From NCBI GenBank assembly GCA_030433355.1, contig JAUIMG010000005.1, positions 62,001 to 126,000 of the forward strand: a stretch of DNA of 64,000 bases, written 5' to 3'. Shown here in pieces: positions 9,055 to 16,492 of this stretch. The translations under genes and the position numbers were made by a program. Below the pieces are notes generated by a model that was given only the letters and a program-made list of their open reading frames with translations, was not told the DNA's origin and made no database searches. Origin of the DNA: Bacteroidia bacterium (lineage in GTDB: Bacteria; Bacteroidota; Bacteroidia; Flavobacteriales_E; Vicingaceae). How positions within the stretch are numbered: position 1 is the stretch's first letter; each line of letters starts with the position of its first letter.

Positions 9055-9735
9055 TTATTTAATGCTACTCATTCCACCATCAACCTTTATAACTTGACCA
9101 GTAATCCATCTAGACTTACCACTTAGTAAAAATAAGGCTGCATTTGCAATATCATCTGCACCCCCAATTGATTTTAGTGGATGACGTTCTGCATTAGCTG
9201 TTTTTTTATCATCATTTGATAATAATGAAGAAGCTAATGGAGTATCTGTTAAAGAAGGTGCTACAGCATTTACTCTTATAGTTGGCGCATATTCTGCGGA
9301 AAGAGCATGTGTTAGTCCTTCAACAGCTCCCTTTGCCATAGAAATACTGCTATGAAAACTTAAGCCTGTTTGCACTGCAACTGTACTAAATAGTACAATA
9401 GACGGATTTGTACCTTGTTTTAGGGCTTTTTCTGCTTGTTGAATTACTTTAGCTGCACCTAATGCATTTATCTTATAATCATTTAAAAAGTCTTCTTCTT
9501 TAAGCCTTTTAAAAGGCTTTAAATTGATAGTTCCGGGGCAATAAATTAAACCATCTAATTGATCAGGAAGCTCTAATTCAAACTCTTCTGTTACATCAAT
9601 GGATTGAAAATGATAGCTCCCTTGAAGCTTAGGTTTAGTTCTAGAAGCTAAGTACAAGCTATTTCCTTCTTTTAGCAATTGAGATGCAATAGCTTCACCT
9701 ATTCCGCTGCTTGCTCCTACGATTAATACATTCAT
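9055..9735 (-). CDS. SDR-family oxidoreductase
   Basis: A 226-aa classical short-chain dehydrogenase/reductase. The cofactor loop is VLIVGASSGIGEAIASQLL (TGxxxGxG type, with A in place of T). There is a GLIYCPG strand in place of NNAG, and a catalytic region SSISMAKGAVEGL in which the usual YxxxK tyrosine is replaced by Met: the sequence reads S-M-A-K where Y-x-x-x-K is expected. The C-terminal end DGGMSS is typical. The apparent missing Tyr makes activity uncertain, although substitution at this position occurs in some SDR subfamilies. It sits between phr and crtB in the carotenoid operon, so a role in pigment or membrane chemistry is possible but unproven. Confidence 0.82.
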   Translation of the reverse strand: MNVLIVGASSGIGEAIASQLLKEGNSLYLASRTKPKLQGSYHFQSIDVTEEFELELPDQLDGLIYCPGTINLKPFKRLKEEDFLNDYKINALGAAKVIQQAEKALKQGTNPSIVLFSTVAVQTGLSFHSSISMAKGAVEGLTHALSAEYAPTIRVNAVAPSLTDTPLASSLLSNDDKKTANAERHPLKSIGGADDIANAALFLLSGKSRWITGQVIKVDGGMSSIK

Positions 9736-9776
9736 GTTTATAGTTTTCTATTCAACAAGAATGTCTTATTAATAGT

Positions 9777-10613
9777 TTAAATAAGCCCTAATTTATTTAA
9801 GATATAGGACTTCAATAAAAGTATATACTTCTTTGAGTTTTTAACTCGTATTCTTTGGTTTTTTATTGTACTTGCTTGGCAACTTTGAATTTTCTGCAAA
9901 AGCTTTATATAATATAAATAGGCAGTATAAACTCCAAATTTCGCATTTGAAGGTAACTTCTTAATTCCTTTAAATCCATCTGCAAAATCTTTTGTTATGT
10001 CTTTTTCTATTTCCTGTTTTTGCTCTTGCGTAAATTGTTCCAAATCTATATTTGGAAAATATGTCCTCCCTTTTTCCTGAAAATCTGCTTTTATATCTCT
10101 TAAAAAGTTTATTTTCTGAAAGGCAGACCCCAAGCTTTTAGCATAGCTTTCAAGTTCATTATAATCCTCTTTCTGACCTTTACAAAATACTTTTAAACAC
10201 ATCAAACCAACTACCTCAGCAGAGCCATATATATATTCTTCATATTCTTCTTGCGTATACTCTATCTTATTTAGATCGAGCTCCATACTATATAAAAAAG
10301 CAGCTATATGCTCCTTTTCTATATCATAATTATTTACTACTGCTTGAAAACTTTCCAAAATCGGATTTAAACTAAAACCATTTTCAATAGCCTCATAGGT
10401 TTCTTTTTTAAACTGATTTAGATACTTTTCTTTATCTAAGCTATGAAAGGTGTCTACTATTTCATCCGCTAGTCTTACAAAACCATATATGGCATATATT
10501 GGATCATGAATAGACTTATCTAACATCTTAATTCCTAGTGAAAATGAGGTGCTATAAGTATTCGTAAAAACTTTACTGCTTTTTAAGCAGGCTTCGGCAT
10601 ATAGCTTATCCAT
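9777..10613 (-). CDS. crtB: Phytoene synthase
   Basis: A 278-aa squalene/phytoene synthase family enzyme that condenses two geranylgeranyl diphosphates into phytoene, the first committed carotenoid step. Both Asp-rich motifs that bind diphosphate through magnesium are present: RLADEIVDTFH near residue 47 and FLRDIKADFQEKGRTYFP near residue 170. The EEYEEYIYGSAEVVGLMCLKVF helix is also typical. It is slightly shorter than many CrtB proteins (about 280-310 aa), which is normal in this phylum. It lies 4 bp downstream of crtI, as expected for a translationally coupled pair. Confidence 0.95.
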   Translation of the reverse strand: MDKLYAEACLKSSKVFTNTYSTSFSLGIKMLDKSIHDPIYAIYGFVRLADEIVDTFHSLDKEKYLNQFKKETYEAIENGFSLNPILESFQAVVNNYDIEKEHIAAFLYSMELDLNKIEYTQEEYEEYIYGSAEVVGLMCLKVFCKGQKEDYNELESYAKSLGSAFQKINFLRDIKADFQEKGRTYFPNIDLEQFTQEQKQEIEKDITKDFADGFKGIKKLPSNAKFGVYTAYLYYIKLLQKIQSCQASTIKNQRIRVKNSKKYILLLKSYILNKLGLI

Positions 10614-10617
10614 ACTA

Positions 10618-12090
10618 CTAAGTTAGCTCTTTCAACAGCTCATCTGCAACTACTTGCCCCGAAATTAATGATGGAGGGACACCAGGACCAGGAGTAGTGA
10701 GCTGTCCTGTGTAAAAAAAGTTTTTTAGGTTCTTATTTCGCAGTGAAGGCTTAAGAATTGCTGTTTGCATAAGTGTATTAGCCAATCCATAAGCATTACC
10801 CTTATAGGCATGGTAGTCTTCTTTAAAATTAGAATGTGCATAGGACTTTTTATAAATTACATGACTTCTTATTTCCTGACCAGTTGCCTTTTCAAGCCTA
10901 TCCATCATAATATTATAATACTTTTCTCTTACCTCTTCTTCATCATTTAAGTCTGGAGCAACAGGCATTAACAGAAATAAATTTTCCATTCCTTCAGGAG
11001 CTACAGATGAATCAGTAATGGATGGAACACATGCATAAAAAAGTGGCTTTGATGGCCATTTTGGGTTATCATATATTTCTTTTGCATGAAGATCAAAAGA
11101 CTCATCAAAGAATAAGTTATGATGCTTTAAGCCGACTATCCTTTTGTCTACTCCTAAATAATATAAAAGGCTAGAAGGAGCCATTTTTCTTTTATCCCAA
11201 TACTCTTCCGTATAATTTTTATGCTCTTTTTCAAGCAAAAATTGGTCTGTATGATTGTAATCTGCGCCTGAAATAAAGTAATCTGCCTCAAAATCCCCTT
11301 TGTTAGTTATTGCTTTAACTACCTTTCCTTTTTCTGATTGCAAATTTTTCACTTCGCAATCTAACACTATTTCAACACCCTTCTCAATAGCTAAGGAAGT
11401 CATGCCTTCAACTATCTTATGCATACCGCCCATAGGATACCATGTTCCTAAAACTATATCCGCATAGTTCATTAAACTATATAAAGCAGGAGTTTCTTCA
11501 GGCTTAGCTCCTAAAAATAAAACTGGAAATTCCAAGAGTCTAATTAACTTACTATTGGAAAAATATTTTTTAACATGCTTTGTTAATGATTGAAATAACT
11601 GAAGTCTAAAAACTCCTGTTATTACTCTCATTTGGGCAAACTCTAATATGGACTTCCCCGGTTTAAAAACCAAATCATTCATTCCAACCTCATACTTATA
11701 TTTAGCTTCTTCAAGAAACTTTTCAAGACCTTTTGAACTTCCTTTTTCATGTTTTTCAAAGAGTTCTTTTAATTCTTGAAAAGCGGCAGGAACATTGATT
11801 ACTTCCTCATTTTCAAAAAATACTTGGTAAGAAGGATCTAAACGAACGAGGTCATAATAATCAGATACTTTTTTCCCGAAACGTTCAAAATAGTTTTCAA
11901 AAACATCAGGCATCCAATACCAACTAGGACCCATATCAAAAGTAAAACCGGAGTCTGAGAACTGTCGTGCTCTTCCTCCGGTTTGAGAATTCTTTTCTAA
12001 AATTTTTACTTTTTTCCCTTTGTCTGCTAGTGCTGTTGCTGCGGCTAGGGAGGAAAACCCCGAGCCTATTACAATAATTTGTTCACTCAC
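10618..12090 (-). CDS. crtI: Phytoene desaturase
   Basis: A 490-aa FAD-dependent CrtI-type carotenoid desaturase that converts phytoene to lycopene or a related polyene. The dinucleotide-binding motif is IVIGSGFSSLAAATALADKG (residues 5-24). The substrate and FAD-covering region includes FDMGPSWYWMPDVFE, and the C-terminal signature is FFYTGQLTTPGPGVPPSLIS. Length and motifs are standard. It starts 2 bp after the ECF sigma gene and is followed 4 bp later by crtB. No lycopene cyclase or hydroxylase is in the window, so the final pigment cannot be named. Confidence 0.96.
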   Translation of the reverse strand: MSEQIIVIGSGFSSLAAATALADKGKKVKILEKNSQTGGRARQFSDSGFTFDMGPSWYWMPDVFENYFERFGKKVSDYYDLVRLDPSYQVFFENEEVINVPAAFQELKELFEKHEKGSSKGLEKFLEEAKYKYEVGMNDLVFKPGKSILEFAQMRVITGVFRLQLFQSLTKHVKKYFSNSKLIRLLEFPVLFLGAKPEETPALYSLMNYADIVLGTWYPMGGMHKIVEGMTSLAIEKGVEIVLDCEVKNLQSEKGKVVKAITNKGDFEADYFISGADYNHTDQFLLEKEHKNYTEEYWDKRKMAPSSLLYYLGVDKRIVGLKHHNLFFDESFDLHAKEIYDNPKWPSKPLFYACVPSITDSSVAPEGMENLFLLMPVAPDLNDEEEVREKYYNIMMDRLEKATGQEIRSHVIYKKSYAHSNFKEDYHAYKGNAYGLANTLMQTAILKPSLRNKNLKNFFYTGQLTTPGPGVPPSLISGQVVADELLKELT

Positions 12091-12092
12091 TT

Positions 12093-12599
12093 TTAGTAGG
12101 CATAATCTTTTAAAGCTGTAGTTAACTTTTTTCTAGCTAGAAAAATACGACTTTTCACAGTACCAATAGGCATTTCGAGTTCGTCTGCTATTTCTTTATA
12201 CTTATAGCCATCATTATGCATCTGGAATGGAATTTTACACTCGTCATTCAATTCCTCAATCACTTTAGAAATCTCTTTATAGTTGTATTCCGATTCAGGT
12301 GAAATTGGAGAATGCGTTTTTGTAGAGTTTACGAAATAATCATCATCTGTATTATCGATAATAGTTCTCTTCCTAACGGCTCTTCTGTAATTATTAATGA
12401 AAGTGTTCTTCATGATTGTATACAACCAAGCTTTCAAATTAGTTTTATCTTCAAACTTGTCCTTATACTTCAGAGCCTTCAAAAAAGTTTCTTGCAATAA
12501 ATCTTCTGCATCCTCATTGTCCGCAGTTAATTTTAGAGCGAAATATTTTAATGGATTCTGGAAAGAAAGAAGCTGATTGTTAAATTCTATTGCTGTCAT
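12093..12599 (-). CDS. ECF-type RNA polymerase sigma factor heading the crt operon
   Basis: A 168-aa sigma-70 family protein with region 2 at about residues 10-75 (NEDAEDLLQETFLKALKYKD, then LKAWLYTIMKNTFINNYRR) and region 4 at about 105-160 (YKEIADELEMPIGTVKSRIFLARKKL). No anti-sigma gene is adjacent. It is the promoter-proximal gene of the crtI-crtB-SDR-phr operon, with a 2-bp gap to crtI, and faces the CarH-like regulator gene across a 117-bp region that holds the repeats described separately. This suggests a cascade in which the light sensor derepresses the sigma factor, which then drives further light-induced genes. The cascade is inferred; the sigma identity is clear. Confidence 0.93.
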   Translation of the reverse strand: MTAIEFNNQLLSFQNPLKYFALKLTADNEDAEDLLQETFLKALKYKDKFEDKTNLKAWLYTIMKNTFINNYRRAVRKRTIIDNTDDDYFVNSTKTHSPISPESEYNYKEISKVIEELNDECKIPFQMHNDGYKYKEIADELEMPIGTVKSRIFLARKKLTTALKDYAY

Positions 12600-12606
12600 A
12601 ACTTTT

Positions 12607-12638
12607 TTGTTTAATTATTTGATGATAAAATTAAACAA
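12607..12638. promoter_or_regulatory. Inverted repeat IR1, candidate CarH-type operator
   Basis: A perfect 10-bp inverted repeat, TTGTTTAATT at 12607-12616 and AATTAAACAA at 12629-12638, with a 12-bp spacer. It covers the predicted -7 box and transcription start region of the sigma-crt operon, so a bound repressor would block the promoter. The neighbouring B12-binding MerR protein is the obvious candidate ligand. The operator role is an inference from position and symmetry. Confidence 0.6.
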
Positions 12639-12655
12639 TTTGTATGTACACACAA
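12626..12655 (-). promoter_or_regulatory. Candidate promoter of the sigma-crtI-crtB operon
   Basis: On the minus strand, TTG (plus strand 12653-12655) is followed after exactly 19 bases by TAATTTTA (plus strand 12626-12633). This fits the Bacteroidota primary promoter TTG-N19-TAnnTTTG with one mismatch at the last base. The predicted start of transcription falls near 12620, about 20 nt before the ATG at 12599. The weak -7 match would suit a regulated promoter. Confidence 0.5.
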
Positions 12656-12657
12656 TT

Positions 12658-12693
12658 ATTTGTTTAAGAAATTTTAAGAAAAAATAAACAAAT
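12658..12693. promoter_or_regulatory. Inverted repeat IR2, second candidate operator
   Basis: A perfect 9-bp inverted repeat, ATTTGTTTA at 12658-12666 and TAAACAAAT at 12685-12693, with an 18-bp spacer. It shares the core TTGTTTA/TAAACAA with IR1. Its centre is 53 bp from that of IR1, about five helical turns, so both would lie on the same DNA face. It sits just upstream of the predicted -33 element. Confidence 0.5.
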
Positions 12694-12716
12694 AGAATTA
12701 TTGGATTGATTTTGAG

Positions 12717-13592
12717 TTACTTAGACTTAACTCGACTCATTAGTTCTTTGTAATCGGAAACTTTAAGAACTTTTGGAGGATAAGAAATGCCATATTCCAT
12801 CTGATGCTTATTCTCAACATACAGTATTCTTGAGTCAGAATTATCAGATAGACAGTTAAGCATCTTTTCTATTCCTTCTTTTGACTTAATGATAGAATAG
12901 GTGATTACATATTCAGGAGATATGGAATCCATTAAATATTTTACTTGATCTGTTGGGGTGGACTGCCCTAAGTAGTAAACATTAATGCCCTCTTTTCTTA
13001 ATAAGAAATGAAAAAACATAAGTCCTATCTCATGGAATTCTCCTTCAGGTAAAAATAGTATAGCTTTATTATTGTCTTTTGGAGGAAAGGGCAAATCATC
13101 TATTGCTGTCGATAGCTTTTGCCTTATAATATTGGATACAATATGTTCATGAGGTGGTTTAATGTCTCCACCCAACCAAAGCAATCCTACTTTCTCCAAA
13201 AATGGACGTATAATTTCTACTAGAGTTCTTTCAATACCATATTTTTCTATGAAACCCTTATAAACATTATTGAAGCCTTCTTCATCTAACTGAGTCATGG
13301 GAATTATTAGATCGCTTACTTTCTTTTGATTAGTTGCTAAAGTATTGCTAATCTCATTCAAAGCAGATTTCATTTCTTCCTTGGAGAAAGAAGCGATTTC
13401 AGAAATTTTTGATCCATTGGTTGTTAAAACCGAAACATTAAGCAGTTTCACCAAATCTTCATCAGTGTAATAGCGAATATTTGTATCCGTTCTTTGCGGG
13501 CTCAATAAATTGAACCTTTTTTCCCAAATCCTTAAGGTGTGAGCTTTAATGCCCGACAAAGTCTCTAACTCCTTAATTGAATACTGTCCCAT
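12717..13592 (-). CDS. CarH/LitR-type MerR regulator with B12-binding photosensor domain
   Basis: A 291-aa protein. Residues 1-70 are a MerR winged-helix domain (YSIKELETLSGIKAHTLRIW, then YYTDEDLVKLL). Residues 90-165 are a helical-bundle cap with the Wx9EH motif of CarH proteins: W139, then nine residues, then E149 and H150. Residues 175-290 are a cobalamin-binding Rossmann domain with GEFHEIG, where H187 matches the lower axial ligand. Proteins with this set bind adenosylcobalamin, repress carotenoid genes in the dark as tetramers and release DNA in light. All key residues are intact, so a functional green/blue-light sensor is likely. It lies upstream of the sigma-crt operon on the same strand and diverges from uvrC. 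Confidence 0.93.
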   Translation of the reverse strand: MGQYSIKELETLSGIKAHTLRIWEKRFNLLSPQRTDTNIRYYTDEDLVKLLNVSVLTTNGSKISEIASFSKEEMKSALNEISNTLATNQKKVSDLIIPMTQLDEEGFNNVYKGFIEKYGIERTLVEIIRPFLEKVGLLWLGGDIKPPHEHIVSNIIRQKLSTAIDDLPFPPKDNNKAILFLPEGEFHEIGLMFFHFLLRKEGINVYYLGQSTPTDQVKYLMDSISPEYVITYSIIKSKEGIEKMLNCLSDNSDSRILYVENKHQMEYGISYPPKVLKVSDYKELMSRVKSK

Positions 13593-13637
13593 AAATTTTA
13601 CTTCAGTTCGATATTAGAGAACGTTAGTGCGTCTAAA

Positions 13638-13673
13638 TTGTTTAGTTTAAATACTTTTATAAAGACAAATGTA
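13638..13673 (-). promoter_or_regulatory. Candidate promoter and operator-like site of the carH-like gene
   Basis: On the minus strand TACATTTG (plus strand 13666-13673) matches TAnnTTTG. It lies 74 bp upstream of the regulator's ATG. Downstream of it, on the transcript side, is TTGTTTAGTTTAA (plus strand 13638-13650), which repeats the TTGTTTA core of IR1 and IR2. This would allow autoregulation and could also affect the divergent uvrC gene. It is a match by eye only. Confidence 0.4.
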
Positions 13674-13677
13674 AAAA

Positions 13678-15471
13678 TTGAGTAAAAATATAAAAAAGCT
13701 TATTCAAACCATTCCCCTAAAACCGGGAATATATCAATACTTCGATAAAGAAGGTAAATTGTTGTATGTTGGCAAAGCAAAAGCTTTAAAAAATAGGGTT
13801 AGTTCGTACTTTAACAATGATCAATCTAAAAGTGGAAGACTAAGGTTGTTGGTTAGTAAAATAGCGGACATCAAGTATATCATTACAGACACAGAGCTTG
13901 ATGCATTGCTTTTAGAAAACACTTTAATTAAAAAGCACAATCCAAGATATAATGTAATGCTTAAGGATGATAAAACGTATCCTTGGATTTGTATTAAAAA
14001 TGAACCCTACCCTAAAGTTTTTAAAACAAGAACATTAATTGAAGATGGTTCGGAATATTATGGACCCTATGCTTCAGTAAAGATGATGAACACCATCTTA
14101 GACTTAATAAAAAAAACATACAAGCTAAGAAATTGTCATTATCATTTTACGAAAGAAAATATAGATAAAGGAAAATTTAAATTATGTCTGGAATATCACT
14201 TAGGAAATTGCAAAGGACCTTGTGAGGGCTTGCAAACTAAAGAAGATTATGACGAGTCTATTCATGAAATTAGAAAGCTCCTAAAAGGTGATCTAAATAG
14301 CGTTAAATCTTCTATGAAGGAGCAAATGAAAGTAGCTGCAAATAAGCTAGATTTCGAGCAAGCACAAATTTTAAAAGAAAAGCTCTTACAAATTGAAAAG
14401 TTTCAAGTAAAGTCCACAGTCGTTAGTCCTAGTATTCACAATGTTGATGTTTTCTCGATAATTGAAGCAGAAGATTTGGCCTATGTGAATTATATAAAAG
14501 TATTAAATGGTGCTGTTGTGCAAGGACATACTCTAGAACTAAAAAAGAGGTTAGAAGAAAGTTTAGAAGAGTTACTTCAAGTAGCTATTGTTGAATTAAG
14601 AAATCGATTCAATAGTAATTCAAAAGAAATAATTGTTCCATTTATACCATCTTTTGAAATGGATGGATTAAAGTTTCATAAGGCCCAAAGAGGTGATAAA
14701 AAGAAGCTTTTAGACTTGTCAGAAAGAAATGCGAAGTATTTTATGTTAGACAGAAGAAAACAACATGAAAAAACGGACCCCGAAAGACATACAAAAAGGA
14801 TACTAGAGGGATTAAAGAATGATTTAAGGCTGAAGGAACTGCCTATTCAAATCGAATGTTTTGATAATTCTAACATCCAAGGAAGCAATCCAACTTCAGC
14901 CTGTGTAGTTTTTAAAAATGCGAAACCTTCAAAAAAAGACTACCGCCACTTCAATATAAAAACTGTTGAGGGTCCTAATGACTTTGCTTCTATGGAAGAA
15001 GCTGTGTATAGAAGGTATAAAAGATTGATTGAAGAAGGGGATCCTCTACCTCAGTTGGTAATTATAGATGGAGGTAAGGGACAATTAAGTTCAGCGCTAA
15101 AGAGTCTGGAAAGACTTGGCCTTAGAGGAAAAATAGCAGTTGTAGGTATTGCCAAAAGACTTGAAGAAATCTTTTATCCAGGGGACTCTTATCCTTTATT
15201 TTTAGATAAAAAGTCCGAAAGTTTGAAGGTAATTCAGCACCTAAGGAATGAAGCTCACCGCTTTAGTCTTAAACACCATAGAAATAGAAGATCAAAAAGC
15301 AGCCTCAACAGCGAATTAGAAAATATAGAAGGAATTGGAAAGAAAACAGCTGAAAAATTGCTCAAGAAATTCAAGTCCGTGAAAAGAATAAAAGAAATAA
15401 ACGACACAGAGCTAAAAGAACTTGTTGGAGAAAAGTTGGCAACAAGTATTAAATCGTATTTCAAAAGCTAG
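13678..15471 (+). CDS. uvrC: Excinuclease ABC subunit C
   Basis: A 597-aa UvrC of normal length. It has an N-terminal GIY-YIG nuclease domain (PGIYQYFDKEGKLLYVGKAK, residues 16-35, incising 3' of the lesion), a UVR motif near residues 205-240, a central RNase H-like nuclease domain (IECFDNSNIQGSNPTSACVV, then LPQLVIIDGGKGQL) that makes the 5' cut, and a C-terminal double helix-hairpin-helix (ENIEGIGKKTAEKLLKKF). It acts with UvrAB in nucleotide excision repair. The start is TTG at 13678, immediately before SKNIKKLIQTIPLKPGIY. It diverges from the light-sensor gene with only 85 bp between them, an arrangement that may link repair to light. Its 3' end overlaps gpsA by 4 bp. Confidence 0.97.
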   Translation: MSKNIKKLIQTIPLKPGIYQYFDKEGKLLYVGKAKALKNRVSSYFNNDQSKSGRLRLLVSKIADIKYIITDTELDALLLENTLIKKHNPRYNVMLKDDKTYPWICIKNEPYPKVFKTRTLIEDGSEYYGPYASVKMMNTILDLIKKTYKLRNCHYHFTKENIDKGKFKLCLEYHLGNCKGPCEGLQTKEDYDESIHEIRKLLKGDLNSVKSSMKEQMKVAANKLDFEQAQILKEKLLQIEKFQVKSTVVSPSIHNVDVFSIIEAEDLAYVNYIKVLNGAVVQGHTLELKKRLEESLEELLQVAIVELRNRFNSNSKEIIVPFIPSFEMDGLKFHKAQRGDKKKLLDLSERNAKYFMLDRRKQHEKTDPERHTKRILEGLKNDLRLKELPIQIECFDNSNIQGSNPTSACVVFKNAKPSKKDYRHFNIKTVEGPNDFASMEEAVYRRYKRLIEEGDPLPQLVIIDGGKGQLSSALKSLERLGLRGKIAVVGIAKRLEEIFYPGDSYPLFLDKKSESLKVIQHLRNEAHRFSLKHHRNRRSKSSLNSELENIEGIGKKTAEKLLKKFKSVKRIKEINDTELKELVGEKLATSIKSYFKS

Positions 15472-16469
15472 ACTAGCTTATCCGCTAAAATTCTCATTTC
15501 AACAGCAGGGGAAATATTTTCATATAGTACTCTATAAACCGCAGTAGCTATTGGAATATCTACTTCATACTTTTCATTCATCTTAATAATACTCTTTGCA
15601 GCATAATAGCCTTCAGCTGTCATATTCATTTCCATTTGAGCAGACATCACAGAATAGCCCTTTCCTACCATACTACCAAAAGTTCTATTCCTACTAAATT
15701 GAGAATATGCTGTTACCAATAGGTCGCCTAAATAAGCGGAAGACTTTACATCTCGATGTATTGGGTTTAAGGCATCTACAAACCTCTCTATTTCTTGGAT
15801 TGCATTAGAAATTAATACTGCCTGAAAATTATCTCCATATCCTAAACCGTTGTATATTCCTGCTGCTACAGAATAAATATTCTTTAAAATGGCAGATATT
15901 TCTGTTCCAAATAAATCATCTGAAAGATGTGTTTTTAAGTATCTACACTCTAATAAAGAGGCAAAATCTCCTGCTAGCTCTTCATCTTGGCAGGCTATGG
16001 TTAAATAAGAGAGTCTCTCCAGGGCAACCTCCTCAGCATGACAAGGGCCACTAATCATTCCAATTCTTTCATATGGAATATTGAATCTTTTATGAAAAAA
16101 CCTAGCAGGTATTTGGTGCACCTCGGGAACAATTCCTTTTACTGCTGAAATGACAATTTTATTTTCTAAGTCTGAATTGTCTCTATCACCAAAAACATCC
16201 ATTAAAAATGCAGATGGTGTTGCTATTACAATAATTTCTGAGGCAGCAATAATCTCATCCAAGTTATTACTTACGTTTATTTTATCTTTTTCAAACTGAA
16301 CCGCAGAAAGATATCTTGGATTATGATGATATTTATTGATATAATGCGCTTTATCTGCATTTCTCATCCACCAATGGACCATGCCTGCATTATTTGCAAG
16401 CAATTTTACCAAAGCAGTAGCCCAACTTCCACCCCCAATTACTGAAACTTCTCTTTTATTTTCACTCAT
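15468..16469 (-). CDS. gpsA: Glycerol-3-phosphate dehydrogenase [NAD(P)+]
   Basis: A 333-aa soluble NAD(P)-dependent enzyme that reduces dihydroxyacetone phosphate to sn-glycerol 3-phosphate for phospholipid synthesis. The N-terminal Rossmann loop is SVIGGGSWATALVKLLANN. The family blocks IVIATPSAFL, KIVISAVKGI, GMISGPCHAEEVALER, SAILKNIYSVAAGIYNGLGYGDN and the C-terminal AEGYYAAKSI are present, including the catalytic Lys in ILKNIYSVAAGI. It lies 23 bp downstream of lysS on the same strand, so co-transcription is likely. Confidence 0.95.
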   Translation of the reverse strand: MSENKREVSVIGGGSWATALVKLLANNAGMVHWWMRNADKAHYINKYHHNPRYLSAVQFEKDKINVSNNLDEIIAASEIIVIATPSAFLMDVFGDRDNSDLENKIVISAVKGIVPEVHQIPARFFHKRFNIPYERIGMISGPCHAEEVALERLSYLTIACQDEELAGDFASLLECRYLKTHLSDDLFGTEISAILKNIYSVAAGIYNGLGYGDNFQAVLISNAIQEIERFVDALNPIHRDVKSSAYLGDLLVTAYSQFSRNRTFGSMVGKGYSVMSAQMEMNMTAEGYYAAKSIIKMNEKYEVDIPIATAVYRVLYENISPAVEMRILADKLV

Positions 16470-16492
16470 AAGCTTTGCCTAAATTAAAAATT

